DNA of 64,000 nucleotides from JAOUEA01 sp963821925 (GTDB lineage Bacteria; Actinomycetota; UBA4738; HRBIN12). Every line of letters begins with the position of its first letter. Position 1 is the first letter of the stretch. The notes below the pieces were generated by a model. The model did not search any database. It was not told where the DNA came from and saw nothing but the letters and a program-made list of their open reading frames with translations. The translations under genes and the position numbers were made by a program. Positions 42,248 to 50,527 of this stretch are shown here, one piece after another. Location of the stretch: contig CAWGFO010000011.1 of the NCBI GenBank assembly GCA_963821925.1, positions 62,001 through 126,000 of the forward strand, given 5' to 3'.

Positions 42248-43213
42248 TCAGACGATCGCGCGGCGATCGATCGCCCACGAGGAGCCGGTGGCGCCCTTCG
42301 TGAACTGCTTCATCTCGGTGGCCACGGCCACGGCCTCGGCGTAGTGCTGGAAGCTGCGCTTCTCGGTCGTGGCGATCCCGATCGAGATCGTGATCACGGG
42401 GAAACGCTGGAGCTCGCCGCGGCGGTTCGTGACCTCGATGTAGCCGCGCGCGCGGTCGTCGTCGTCGTAGAACTGGTCCGCGCCCTGGTCGAATCGTTCC
42501 ACGGTCGCCTGAGCGACGACCGCCGCCATCGACGGGTCCACCACGACCACGAAGTCATCGCCACCGACGTGCCCGACGAACGCATCGCCGACCGTGATCT
42601 CGCGGGCGACGTCCTCGATGAGCCGGGCGGTGGCCTGGATCACCTGGTCGCCTCGCATGAACCCGTAGTGGTCGTTGTACGCCTTGAAGTGGTCCAGGTC
42701 GGCGTAGAGGATCGCGAACGGCTGGCCGCGGTCGACCCGCCCGTCGATCTCTTCCTCGATCCGGACGTTGCCGGGGAGCCCGGTGAGGGGCGACTGGGCG
42801 CGCATGTCGCGTGACCGGCGGAGCACGCCACGGATCCGGGCGAGCAGCTCCGGTGTGTCGAACGGCTTGACGATGTAGTCGTCGGCCCCGATCGCGAACC
42901 CCTCGAGCTTGTCGGCCGAGAGCCCGCGGGCGGTCAGCATGATGATCGAGACGGCGGCGGTGCGGGCATCCTGCCGCAAACGGCGGGTCAGCTCGAACCC
43001 GTCCATGTTCGGCATCATCACGTCGGCGAGCACGAGGTCGGGCACCCGCTCCTGAGCGGCCGTCAACGCCTGCGCGCCGTCGCTCGCGACGCGCACGTCG
43101 TAGCCCGCCGCGCGCAGCTCGATCTCGAGCAGGCGCGCGATGAACGGGTCGTCGTCGACGACCAGCAGGCTCTCGCCGCCGCCTCTCTCGGTGCCGGTGT
43201 CGTGCTCGGTCAC
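42248..43213 (-). CDS. Response regulator with GGDEF-like (GGDDF) output
   Basis: A 321-residue protein starting at GTG 43213. Residues ~17-135 are a receiver domain (Val-Val-Asp-Asp-Asp-Pro, phosphoacceptor in Leu-Ala-Asp-Val-Met-Met-Pro, Lys-Pro-Phe-Asp). The output domain resembles GGDEF proteins (Pro-Leu-Thr-Gly-Leu-Pro-Gly-Asn, Tyr-Ala-Asp-Leu-Asp-His-Phe-Lys-Ala-Tyr-Asn-Asp) but its signature is Gly-Gly-Asp-Asp-Phe and an acidic insert (Asp-Asp-Asp-Asp-Arg) follows. Activity as a diguanylate cyclase is possible, since GG(D/E)(D/E)F variants can be active, but a GTP-binding or signalling-only role is also possible. Tail-to-tail with the EAL regulator, suggesting opposing control. Confidence 0.8.
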   Translation of the reverse strand: MTEHDTGTERGGGESLLVVDDDPFIARLLEIELRAAGYDVRVASDGAQALTAAQERVPDLVLADVMMPNMDGFELTRRLRQDARTAAVSIIMLTARGLSADKLEGFAIGADDYIVKPFDTPELLARIRGVLRRSRDMRAQSPLTGLPGNVRIEEEIDGRVDRGQPFAILYADLDHFKAYNDHYGFMRGDQVIQATARLIEDVAREITVGDAFVGHVGGDDFVVVVDPSMAAVVAQATVERFDQGADQFYDDDDRARGYIEVTNRRGELQRFPVITISIGIATTEKRSFQHYAEAVAVATEMKQFTKGATGSSWAIDRRAIV

Positions 43214-43389
43214 GCCCTCACCCGTCGCTCGGCCTTCCTCGGGACACGCATCCCCACGTGTCCGTCCTGGAATCGGCACTTTACCCCCGGAGGTGTAGCC
43301 GAACCCGGAAGGAAGCCGGTGAGATGGCCGGCGGACGCCCGGCGCCCCGCGTGGCACGATAGGGGCCGACCGTGGGCGAAGGGACGGCG

Positions 43390-44769
43390 ATGCAGGTCTA
43401 CGAGACCTTCCTGGACACGATGGGCAACACCCCGCTCGTACGGCTGCACTCGGTCACCCGCGGCGTGCGGCCGACCGTCCTCGCCAAGTGCGAGATGATG
43501 AACCCCGGCGGATCCGTGAAGGACCGGATCGGGATCCGGATGATCGAGGCGGCCGAGCGTGCCGGCCTGCTGAAGCCCGGCGGCACGATCGTCGAGCCGA
43601 CCTCGGGCAACACCGGCCACGGCCTCGCGATCGCGGCGGCGATCAAGGGCTACAAATGCATCTTCGTGATGCCCGACAAGATGAGCCAGGAGAAGATCTC
43701 CCTCCTGCGTGCGTACGGGGCGGAGGTCGTGATCACGCCGACCGCGGTCGCGCCCGACTCTCCCGAGAGCTACTACCGCGTGGCCGATCGACTCGCCGCC
43801 GAGATCCCCGGCGCGTTCCAGCCGAACCAGTACTTCAACCCCGAGAACCCGAAGACCCACTACGAGACCACCGGCCCCGAGATCTGGTCACAGACCGACG
43901 GCACGGTCGACGTGTTCGTGGCGGGCGTGGGCACCGGCGGCACGATCAGCGGCGTCGGCCGCTACCTGAAGGAGCAGAACCCGGACGTCCTCGTCGTGGG
44001 CGCGGACCCCGAGGGGTCGCTCTACTCGGGCGACGAACCCCGCCCCTACCTGGTCGAGGGGATCGGCGAGGACTTCTGGCCCGAGACGTTCGACCCGTCC
44101 GTGGTCGACCGGTACGTGCGGGTGAGCGACCGCGATTCGTTCCTGACCGCGCGTGCCGTCACGCGTCAGGAGGGGATCCTCGTGGGTGGGTCGTGCGGCA
44201 GCGCGGTCTTCGCCGCGCTCCAGGTGGCCCGCGACTTCGACGAGGACACCACGATCGTGGTGCTGCTCCCCGACACCGGACGCCAGTACCTGTCGAAGGT
44301 CTACTCGGACTCCTGGATGCTGCAGTACGGGATGCTGGACCGCCCCGAGATCGTCCGCGTCGAGGAGGTGCTGTCGGCCAAGGGCGGCGAACTCCCGCCG
44401 CTGATCACCGTCAGCGCCCGGGCGAAGGTGCGCCAGGCGGTCGACCTGCTGCAGGCGAACGGCATCTCGCAGGCCCCGGTCGTGCGCGAGGAGGCGTCCG
44501 CCGACGTCGCGCAGTTCGTCGGCTCGATCCGCGACCGGGAGCTCCTCGAGCGGATCTTCCGCGACCCCGACGCGCTCCAGGCCGACGTCGCCGAGGTGAT
44601 GGCGTCCCCGATCTCGATGGTCGAGTGGGACGATCCGGTGGAGTCGGCCTTCGCCGAGCTCGAGCACGGTCCCGCCGTGCTCGTCGCGAAGGCCGGCCAG
44701 GTGCTCGGGGTGCTGACGCGGAGCGACCTGCTCGATTTCCTCGCCCACCGGCGCCAGGCGACCCCCTAG
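43390..44769 (+). CDS. cbs: Cystathionine beta-synthase
   Basis: A 459-residue PLP enzyme plus Bateman module. The synthase domain has Met-Gly-Asn-Thr-Pro-Leu-Val-Arg, the PLP lysine in Asn-Pro-Gly-Gly-Ser-Val-Lys-Asp-Arg, the substrate loop Thr-Ser-Gly-Asn-Thr-Gly and Gly-Thr-Gly-Gly-Thr-Ile. Two CBS domains occupy residues ~335-459. It condenses serine or O-acetylserine with homocysteine; a cysteine-synthase activity is possible because the two reactions are hard to separate by sequence. ATG 43390 follows GAAGGGA; a GTG at 43372 is an upstream alternative. It begins a CBS-DUF429-CGS operon. Confidence 0.9.
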   Translation: MQVYETFLDTMGNTPLVRLHSVTRGVRPTVLAKCEMMNPGGSVKDRIGIRMIEAAERAGLLKPGGTIVEPTSGNTGHGLAIAAAIKGYKCIFVMPDKMSQEKISLLRAYGAEVVITPTAVAPDSPESYYRVADRLAAEIPGAFQPNQYFNPENPKTHYETTGPEIWSQTDGTVDVFVAGVGTGGTISGVGRYLKEQNPDVLVVGADPEGSLYSGDEPRPYLVEGIGEDFWPETFDPSVVDRYVRVSDRDSFLTARAVTRQEGILVGGSCGSAVFAALQVARDFDEDTTIVVLLPDTGRQYLSKVYSDSWMLQYGMLDRPEIVRVEEVLSAKGGELPPLITVSARAKVRQAVDLLQANGISQAPVVREEASADVAQFVGSIRDRELLERIFRDPDALQADVAEVMASPISMVEWDDPVESAFAELEHGPAVLVAKAGQVLGVLTRSDLLDFLAHRRQATP

Positions 44770-44772
44770 CCC

Positions 44773-45612
44773 GTGCGATCGCTGGGGATCGACGTCGGGG
44801 TCGACAAGGGACTCGACCTCGTGCTGCTCGACGAGCGGCGCGTCCCGCTCCAGGTGCGTTCGGGCGTGCGCCCGTCGGAGGTGGCCGCGATCATCGGCGA
44901 CCTGCGGCCCGACGTCGTGGCCGTCGACTCCCCCCCGCGGTGGGCGGCCTCGGGCCGCTCGCGCCGCACCGAGCGCGAGCTCGCCGCGCTCAACATCCAG
45001 TCGTTCAACACGCCCTCGGCCGCGCACGGGAAGGGCAACCGGTTCTTCGCGTGGATGGAGGTGGGGTTCGAGGTGTTCCGGCAGGCCGAGGCCGCCGGGT
45101 ATCGGACCTACGGTGGCGGCGGACCGAGGAAGACCGCGATGGAGGTCTTCCCCCACGCGACCGCCGCGGTGCTGGCCGGCGCGCTCGCTCCCAAGGGTGT
45201 CGGGAAGAAGCCGTGGCGCGAGGGGGTGCTGCGCGCGCAGGGTGTGCGCGTCGACGAGCTCACCTCGCTGGACCGCATCGACGCCGCGCTCGCGGCGTTG
45301 ACGGGGCTCCTGGTCCTCGACGGGAAGCGCTTCGCGCCCGGGGACCCCACCGAGGGCGTGATCGTGCTCCCGGCGACCTCGCTTCCCGCCCACCCGTACA
45401 AGCGTGCGGCCGCCACGCCGGCCGCCGCGACGCCGCTCTTCAGCTACTGCGAGTGCGGGGATCCCGCCTGCCAGGAGCTCGTGCGAGGGAGCTTCGCGAA
45501 GGGGCACGACGCGAAGCGCAAGGCCATGCTGTGGACCCGCGCCCGCGAAGGCGCCGAGGCGCTCGAGGAACTGACCCGGCGCGGCTGGCAGGCGCCGCCC
45601 GAGATGAGGTGA
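44773..45612 (+). CDS. DUF429 (predicted RNase H-fold nuclease) protein with CxC-type tail
   Basis: A 279-residue protein whose N-terminus Leu-Gly-Ile-Asp-Val-Gly and later Val-Val-Ala-Val-Asp-Ser-Pro-Pro-Arg-Trp and Phe-Pro-His-Ala-Thr match DUF429, a predicted RNase H-like fold. The last ~60 residues carry a possible metal site (Tyr-Cys-Glu-Cys-Gly-Asp-Pro-Ala-Cys) and a basic patch (Gly-His-Asp-Ala-Lys-Arg-Lys). It starts three bases after cbs and stops one base before the next gene, so it is firmly within the transsulfuration operon. Function is unknown; a nuclease, a nucleotide-binding or a regulatory role are all possible. Confidence 0.7.
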   Translation: MRSLGIDVGVDKGLDLVLLDERRVPLQVRSGVRPSEVAAIIGDLRPDVVAVDSPPRWAASGRSRRTERELAALNIQSFNTPSAAHGKGNRFFAWMEVGFEVFRQAEAAGYRTYGGGGPRKTAMEVFPHATAAVLAGALAPKGVGKKPWREGVLRAQGVRVDELTSLDRIDAALAALTGLLVLDGKRFAPGDPTEGVIVLPATSLPAHPYKRAAATPAAATPLFSYCECGDPACQELVRGSFAKGHDAKRKAMLWTRAREGAEALEELTRRGWQAPPEMR

Positions 45613-45613
45613 C

Positions 45614-46748
45614 ATGACCGAGGAACGGTTCGAGACCCGGGCGATCCACGCGGGCCAGGCGCCCGACGCGCCGTACGGCGCGGTGAACGTCCCGATCTAT
45701 CAGACCTCGACGTACGCGCAGCCGGCGGTGGGCGAGCCGAAGGTCTGGGATTACGCGCGCGGCGGGAACCCGACCCGCGAGGCGCTCCAACAGGCGCTCG
45801 CCTCCCTCGAGGGCGGTGCGCGCGCGTTCTCGTTCGGCAGCGGCATGGGCGCCGAGACCACCCTGCTCCTGACGCTCCGCCCGGGCGACCACGTGGTGCT
45901 CGCCGACGACGTCTACGGCGGCACCTACCGGCTGCTCACGAAGGTCTTCGAGGGCTGGGGCCTGGCCGCGACGACCGTCGACCTCACGGACGCTCGAGGC
46001 CCTCACCGCGGCGATCCGGCCCGAGACCCGGTTCGTGTGGGTCGAGACGCCGTCGAACCCGCTCCTGAAGATCATCGACATCGCGGCGGTCAGCGAGATC
46101 GCGCACGCCGCCGGCGCCCGCGTCGTGGTCGACAACACGTTCGCGACCCCGGCCCTGCAGCGGCCGCTCTCCCTGGGCGCCGACGTCGTCGTGCACAGCG
46201 TCACGAAATACATCGGGGGCCATTCCGATCTGATCGGGGGCGCGGTCGTCACGAGCCACGACGACCTGATCGAGCGCCTGGCGTTCCTCACGAACGCGGT
46301 CGGGGCCGTCCCCGGCCCGATGGACTGCTACCTCGCGTTGCGGGGCCTGAAGACCCTCGCCGTCCGGATGCGCACGCACGGGGAGCACGCGGCGGCGGTG
46401 GCGTCGTTCCTCTCGAGCCACCCGAAGGTGGGCACCGTCTACTACCCGGGGCTCGCGTCGCACCCAGGTCATGACCTCGCGGCGCGCCAGATGGCCGGAT
46501 ACGGCGGCATGGTCTCGTTCACGGTCGGATCGGCGGACGAAGCGCTCGAGGTCGCCCGCCGCACCCAGGTCTTCTTCCTGGCTGAATCGCTGGGCGGGGT
46601 GGAGTCGCTGATCGAGGTGCCCGGCCCGATGACCCACGCGAGCGTGGTGGGATCCCCGCTCGAGGTGCCCGACGAGCTCGTGCGGTTGAGCGTGGGGCTC
46701 GAGCACCCCGACGACCTGATCGCCGACCTCGAGCGGGCGCTCGCCTAG
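45614..46748 (+). CDS. Cystathionine gamma-synthase/gamma-lyase, one frame break
   Basis: A PLP-fold I enzyme of the Cys/Met metabolism family. The N-terminal half (Thr-Arg-Ala-Ile-His-Ala-Gly-Gln through Gly-Gly-Thr-Tyr-Arg-Leu) and the C-terminal half (Val-Glu-Thr-Pro-Ser-Asn-Pro, Asp-Asn-Thr-Phe-Ala-Thr-Pro, PLP lysine in His-Ser-Val-Thr-Lys-Tyr-Ile-Gly-Gly-His) are in adjacent frames joined at about 45988; removing one base from the GGACGCTCGAG tract gives Leu-Glu-Ala-Leu-Thr-Ala-Ala-Ile-Arg-Pro, the expected join and a normal length of about 378 residues. Together with cbs it could interconvert homocysteine and cysteine through cystathionine; synthase and lyase activities are not separable here. 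Confidence 0.85.
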
Positions 46749-47368
46749 CCGACGCGGACGACGTCGCCCCGATCGGTGACGAGCCGCACCGCACGGATCC
46801 CGGGCTCGTCGCCGACCACCGCGATCGGGAGGTCGGAGCCCCCCAGCCATGCGCGGAGCGTGTCGGGGTCGCCGCCCACGTCCACCCCTTCGATCCCGGC
46901 GGCGCCGCTCGGGTGTGGCGGCGCCTCGGCGCGGCCCGGCAGCAGCTCGTCGGGCACGTCCCAGGCGATGAAGAACGGGAGCCACGGGGGACGGGCGGGA
47001 TCGTCGAAACCGGCGCCGCGCCACCGGACCTCGGCGCCATCGGGGCGGGTCCGCGCGCCCGGGTGGACCTCGAGGCCGAGCCGGGCGGCGGTCGCCTCGA
47101 CGGCGTCGTCCGCGACACAGATCGAATACCAGCGGTCGCCGTCGGCGGTCGCCTCCAGCAACGATCGGGCGAGGGCGGGAGCGACCGACGGATCCTCCAC
47201 GGCGAGCAGCTCGAGGTAGGTCTCCCCCAGGGGCACGATCCGGTTCGCGGTCCCCCATCGGGGGTGGCGTCCACCGGGGATCGAGGCGAGCCCGTGCTCC
47301 TCGAGGCACCGGCGTGCGGCCACGTCGAGGTCCCGTACGGCGTACACCACGTGATCGATCCTCTGCAC
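46745..47368 (-). CDS. VOC/glyoxalase-like domain protein
   Basis: A 207-residue protein beginning Val-Gln-Arg-Ile-Asp-His-Val-Val-Tyr-Ala-Val-Arg-Asp-Leu, the first beta-alpha-beta of a vicinal-oxygen-chelate module, followed by Arg-Ile-Val-Pro-Leu-Gly-Glu-Thr-Tyr-Leu-Glu-Leu (metal-ligand Glu). The second half (Leu-Pro-Phe-Phe-Ile-Ala-Trp-Asp) matches the DUF/glyoxalase-like 3-type variants. GTG 47368 was preferred since GGGAGG lies six bases upstream; an ATG at 47389 is seven codons earlier with GGAGG directly adjacent. The end overlaps the cystathionine gene by four bases, tail to tail. Substrate unknown. Confidence 0.75.
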   Translation of the reverse strand: MQRIDHVVYAVRDLDVAARRCLEEHGLASIPGGRHPRWGTANRIVPLGETYLELLAVEDPSVAPALARSLLEATADGDRWYSICVADDAVEATAARLGLEVHPGARTRPDGAEVRWRGAGFDDPARPPWLPFFIAWDVPDELLPGRAEAPPHPSGAAGIEGVDVGGDPDTLRAWLGGSDLPIAVVGDEPGIRAVRLVTDRGDVVRVG

Positions 47369-47403
47369 CCGCCACCTCCCTCGGCGCATCCTCCCACGGC
47401 GTG

Positions 47404-47409
47404 TACCGT
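47404..47409 (+). promoter_or_regulatory. Candidate -10 hexamer (TACCGT) of a leaderless promoter
   Basis: TACCGT is followed by six bases and the ATG at 47416. Confidence 0.5.
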
Positions 47410-47415
47410 CGAGAC

Positions 47416-48630
47416 ATGTCGCGCGCCTCCCTCGCCGTGATCGCGCTCGCGGCGGTGATCGTGACGGTCGCCGGGGCGGGCTCGCCTGCGGCCGGCGCTG
47501 CCTCCGAGCCGCGGCCCTTCCTCACCGGCCTCGCCTTCCCGACGAACCTGGCGTTCGCGCCGGATGGACGGCTCTTCTATACCGAGAAGGAGTCCGGGAA
47601 CGTTCGGGTCGTCGATGACGGCGTGCTCGATCCGACCCCGGTCGCGACGTTCGAGGTCACGGGTGACGCCGAGCGCGGCCTGCTCGGGATCGCGCTCGAC
47701 CCGGGCTTCGCCGTCCGGCCGTGGATCTACGTCTACTACTCGGATGCCGCGAGCGGCCGGAACCTGCTCGTGCGGTTCCGCGAGGACCGCCCCGGCGACG
47801 CGCCCGAGGTGCTCCTCACCGGACTGGAGAGCGCCACCGGGTATCACAACGGCGGCGACCTCGCGTTCGGCGCCGACGGGATGCTCTACGCCTCGCTGGG
47901 CGAGGCGCACGATCCGACCCGGGCGCAGGACCCGAACGACCTGGGCGGGAAGATCGTCCGGATCGCGCCGGACGGATCGATCCCCGGCGACGGACCGTTC
48001 GGGGCGGGCAACCCCGTCTGGACGATCGGCCATCGCAACTCGTTCGGCCTCTGCGTCGACCCCACCTCGGGCGACCTGTGGGAGACCGAGAACGGCCCCG
48101 ACCGCGACGACGAGCTGAACCTGATCGAACGCGGCGGGAACTACGGGTGGCCCGACGTCACGGGGCGGTCCGGCGACGACCGATCCGTGGATCCGGTGGC
48201 GGTCTTCCCCGACACCGTCGCGCTGACCGGCTGCGCGATCGTCGGCGGCACGCTCTACGCGGGCGCCTACAACGACGGCGTGCTGTACGCGCTGCCCACC
48301 CGGGACCGCACGAGCGGCGCGATGCGGCCCTTCGCCTCGCTCGGGCGCGGCATCACCGACGTCGCCGCGGGCCCGGACGGCCGTCTGTACGTGGCCACCA
48401 GCGACGCGATCTGGACGGTCGAGCCCACCGGTGCCGGGACCACGGTGGGACCCGCTTCGCCGACCGGGGCACCCTCGGCGGCGGGGACCGCGGCGCCCGC
48501 GAACGGCGACGGAGGGGGTGGCCGGCCGTGGATCGCCGCGATCGCGGCCGTGGTGCTCGCGATCGGCCTCGGCCTGCGGTTCACCGCGGGCCGCCGGCTG
48601 CGTGCCGACGCCCACGACGGCGGCGACTGA
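47416..48630 (+). CDS. PQQ-dependent sugar dehydrogenase-type (sorbosone/glucose) protein, membrane anchored
   Basis: A 404-residue protein with a signal peptide (residues 1-29), a six-bladed propeller typical of soluble aldose/sorbosone dehydrogenases (Pro-Thr-Asn-Leu-Ala-Phe-Ala-Pro-Asp-Gly, Gly-Leu-Leu-Gly-Ile-Ala-Leu-Asp-Pro, His-Asn-Gly-Gly-Asp-Leu-Ala-Phe, Gly-His-Arg-Asn-Ser-Phe-Gly, Trp-Glu-Thr-Glu-Asn-Gly-Pro), a Ser/Ala/Pro/Gly-rich linker and one C-terminal transmembrane helix with basic residues after it. It should act outside the cytoplasm on a sugar or alcohol with PQQ. No PQQ biosynthesis genes are nearby, so the cofactor may be taken up. Confidence 0.83.
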   Translation: MSRASLAVIALAAVIVTVAGAGSPAAGAASEPRPFLTGLAFPTNLAFAPDGRLFYTEKESGNVRVVDDGVLDPTPVATFEVTGDAERGLLGIALDPGFAVRPWIYVYYSDAASGRNLLVRFREDRPGDAPEVLLTGLESATGYHNGGDLAFGADGMLYASLGEAHDPTRAQDPNDLGGKIVRIAPDGSIPGDGPFGAGNPVWTIGHRNSFGLCVDPTSGDLWETENGPDRDDELNLIERGGNYGWPDVTGRSGDDRSVDPVAVFPDTVALTGCAIVGGTLYAGAYNDGVLYALPTRDRTSGAMRPFASLGRGITDVAAGPDGRLYVATSDAIWTVEPTGAGTTVGPASPTGAPSAAGTAAPANGDGGGGRPWIAAIAAVVLAIGLGLRFTAGRRLRADAHDGGD

Positions 48631-48649
48631 CGGAGGCTCGGGAACCTCC

Positions 48650-49243
48650 CTACCGGACCCCGGCGGGCAGCACCACGCGCGGCACGCCGCGCACGCCGAT
48701 CCCCTCGGTCCCGCCGGACTCGCCCCCGGTCCCGTCCATGAGGGTCGTCGTCTTCTCCCAGACCGACTCCGCGCCCGAGTGGCCCACCTGGTAGACGCGG
48801 AAGCTCGCGCCGACGGCCGTGACGATCACCAGGACGGCGAGCACGATCGCGGTCCCCGACCGCCCGAGCTCGTGCAGATCGGGCTCCTCGCCCGCGGCCG
48901 CGGCCCTTCGGCGCTGCATCGTGTCCCACACCATCAGCGCCAGGACCGCCAGGAAGAACACGAACGCGAACCAGACGAACGTGTCGCCCAGGTCGGCGTG
49001 GCGCTCGACCAGCGCGGTGTCCTTGTCCATCGCGTCCTGGAGCGCCTCCCCGGAGCCGGCGGCCAGTTGCGACGCCCCGACCGCGCCCCCTGCGAGCACC
49101 ACCACGATCCATCCGATGCGGTGCCGCCAGGTCGGTGAGACCGAGATCCAGATCGCGCCGATCGCGCACAGTGGGATCAGGATCACCGGCGCGTGCACCA
49201 GGAGCGGGTGCGCCGGCAGTCCGAAGATCTTCTCGAGCTCCAC
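48650..49243 (-). CDS. DUF2231-type membrane protein
   Basis: A 197-residue protein with four hydrophobic helices. It starts with Phe-Gly-Leu-Pro-Ala-His-Pro-Leu-Leu-Val-His-Ala-Pro-Val-Ile-Leu-Ile-Pro-Leu, where two histidines in the first helix are a hallmark of DUF2231 and may bind haem or copper. A further conserved His lies in Leu-Val-Glu-Arg-His-Ala-Asp-Leu-Gly. GTG start behind a good GAGGAGG. Function unknown, possibly electron transfer in the membrane. Confidence 0.8.
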   Translation of the reverse strand: MELEKIFGLPAHPLLVHAPVILIPLCAIGAIWISVSPTWRHRIGWIVVVLAGGAVGASQLAAGSGEALQDAMDKDTALVERHADLGDTFVWFAFVFFLAVLALMVWDTMQRRRAAAAGEEPDLHELGRSGTAIVLAVLVIVTAVGASFRVYQVGHSGAESVWEKTTTLMDGTGGESGGTEGIGVRGVPRVVLPAGVR

Positions 49244-49354
49244 GGAACGACCTCCTCAGGGTCCGACGTGGTCACCCTACCGAGGCGACCCAGCCGCAAC
49301 CCTCGCACGAGGCCCGCGTTCGCGGGGACCTCCGACCCCAGGCTTTACAGCTCC

Positions 49355-49519
49355 TTAACCCTTGGGCCGCTTGAGGTACGCCACGGTGGCGAGGGTGCCC
49401 ATCGGCGTCTGCTGCTGCACCACGCTCACGAGCTCCCACCCGTCCTCACCGAAGGTGTTCAAGATGTCGCCCGGGTTGTGCTCGAGCAGCGGGGCGACGA
49501 AGTACTCCCATCTGGTCAT
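49355..49519 (-). CDS. Small DUF4177-like protein
   Basis: A 54-residue protein overlapping the upstream stop (ATGA). The sequence Trp-Glu-Tyr-Phe-Val-Ala-Pro-Leu-Leu-Glu-His-Asn-Pro-Gly-Asp-Ile-Leu-Asn-Thr-Phe fits the DUF4177 beta-alpha fold, with Gly-Glu-Asp-Gly-Trp-Glu-Leu-Val as its core. It is the last of three tightly packed genes (CoA pyrophosphatase, CoA-binding protein, this protein). Function unknown. Confidence 0.65.
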   Translation of the reverse strand: MTRWEYFVAPLLEHNPGDILNTFGEDGWELVSVVQQQTPMGTLATVAYLKRPKG

Positions 49520-49947
49520 GCGTCCGTTCCCTCCAGTCGTTCGCGGGTGTGCCGGATGCACACGCCCATGATCACCTCGAGGCCGGCCGCATCTGCGATG
49601 CGGTAGGCCTCCTCGTTCACGATCCCTTCCTGCAGCCACAACACCTTGGCGCCGATCGCGACGGCGTCGCGCGCGACCGCGGGCGTCTCCTCGGCGCGGC
49701 GGAAGACGTCCACGACGTCGATCGGCAGGTCGTCGGGGATGTCGAGCAGGCTCGCGTAGGCCGGCTCGCCGAGCACCTCCGTCTCGCGGGGGTTGACCGG
49801 CACGATCCGGTACCCGTGGGTCTGCAGGTACCGGGCCACGCTGAACGAGGCACGGCCCTCCTTCGAAGACAGCCCCACGACCGCGATCGTGTGCACCTCC
49901 CCCAGCAGGGCTCGGAGCTCGCGATCTTCCGGCGTCACCGCGTCCAT
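49516..49947 (-). CDS. CoA-binding domain protein (YccU-like)
   Basis: A 143-residue Rossmann-like protein with Ile-Ala-Val-Val-Gly-Leu-Ser, Tyr-Leu-Gln-Thr-His-Gly-Tyr-Arg-Ile-Val-Pro-Val-Asn-Pro, and Val-Leu-Trp-Leu-Gln-Glu-Gly-Ile, the CoA_binding_2 family. It binds CoA or acyl-CoA; role is unknown. The start overlaps the Nudix hydrolase gene by 13 bases. Being made with a CoA pyrophosphatase suggests a role in CoA turnover. Confidence 0.85.
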   Translation of the reverse strand: MDAVTPEDRELRALLGEVHTIAVVGLSSKEGRASFSVARYLQTHGYRIVPVNPRETEVLGEPAYASLLDIPDDLPIDVVDVFRRAEETPAVARDAVAIGAKVLWLQEGIVNEEAYRIADAAGLEVIMGVCIRHTRERLEGTDA

Positions 49948-50513
49948 GTCGTCTCCTTCCGCAGCAGCTCGAGCAGCCCGTGCAGCATCCACCCCGTGGC
50001 GCCCCAGATCGTGTGGCCCTCCAGCTCGTACGCCCATCCGTGCCACGTGCCGCCGCCGGGCCGAGCGAGCTCCATCGGCCGCTCGAGATCGGCGAGCCGC
50101 GCGACCGGCACCGTGAGGACCTCCGCGATCTCGCCGTCGCTGACCGTCAGCGCCGGCACCCGGTCCAGCATGCCCAGGAACGGCACGACGAGGATCCCGC
50201 TCACGGTCGTGTGGACCGGAGGCAGGGCCCCCACCAGGTCGGGCAGGCTCGGGTCGAGCCCGATCTCCTCCTGGGCCTCGCGCAGCGCCGTCTCGACGAG
50301 CGTCTCGCCCGGATCCTGGAGCCCCCCGGGGAACGAGACCTCGCCGGCGTGCCGCGAAAGCTCGGCCGCCCGCTCGGTGAAGATCAGCGCGGGCTCCGGG
50401 GCGAGCACGAGCGGGGCCAGGACGGCCGCGAGCCGGTCGCCCTCGGCCGGCTCGGGCGCCGGATCGGGATCCAGCACCTCGCGGAGTCGCGCGCGAACGG
50501 CGGCGTGTAGCAT
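49935..50513 (-). CDS. Nudix hydrolase, CoA pyrophosphatase type
   Basis: A 192-residue Nudix protein. The Nudix box Gly-Gly-Leu-Gln-Asp-Pro-Gly-Glu-Thr-x7-Arg-Glu-Ala-Gln-Glu-Glu-Ile-Gly is complete, and upstream of it Leu-Ile-Phe-Thr-Glu-Arg-Ala-Ala-Glu-Leu-Ser-Arg-His-Ala-Gly-Glu-Val-Ser matches the motif of CoA-hydrolysing Nudix enzymes (NudL/NUDT7). It should split CoA into phosphopantetheine and 3',5'-ADP. The ATG at 50513 sits eight bases from the divergent M20 start and is apparently leaderless. Confidence 0.88.
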   Translation of the reverse strand: MLHAAVRARLREVLDPDPAPEPAEGDRLAAVLAPLVLAPEPALIFTERAAELSRHAGEVSFPGGLQDPGETLVETALREAQEEIGLDPSLPDLVGALPPVHTTVSGILVVPFLGMLDRVPALTVSDGEIAEVLTVPVARLADLERPMELARPGGGTWHGWAYELEGHTIWGATGWMLHGLLELLRKETTWTR

Positions 50514-50527
50514 CGCGCGCCATGGTA
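50508..50527. promoter_or_regulatory. Interlocked divergent leaderless promoters
   Basis: The 20 bases read TAGCAT, eight bases, then ATGGTA. TAGCAT is the -10 of the plus-strand M20 gene (ATG 50522, eight bases later) and its last three bases are the minus-strand start codon of the Nudix gene. TACCAT on the minus strand (bases 50527-50522) is the Nudix -10 and includes the M20 start codon. The element is nearly palindromic. Confidence 0.5.
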
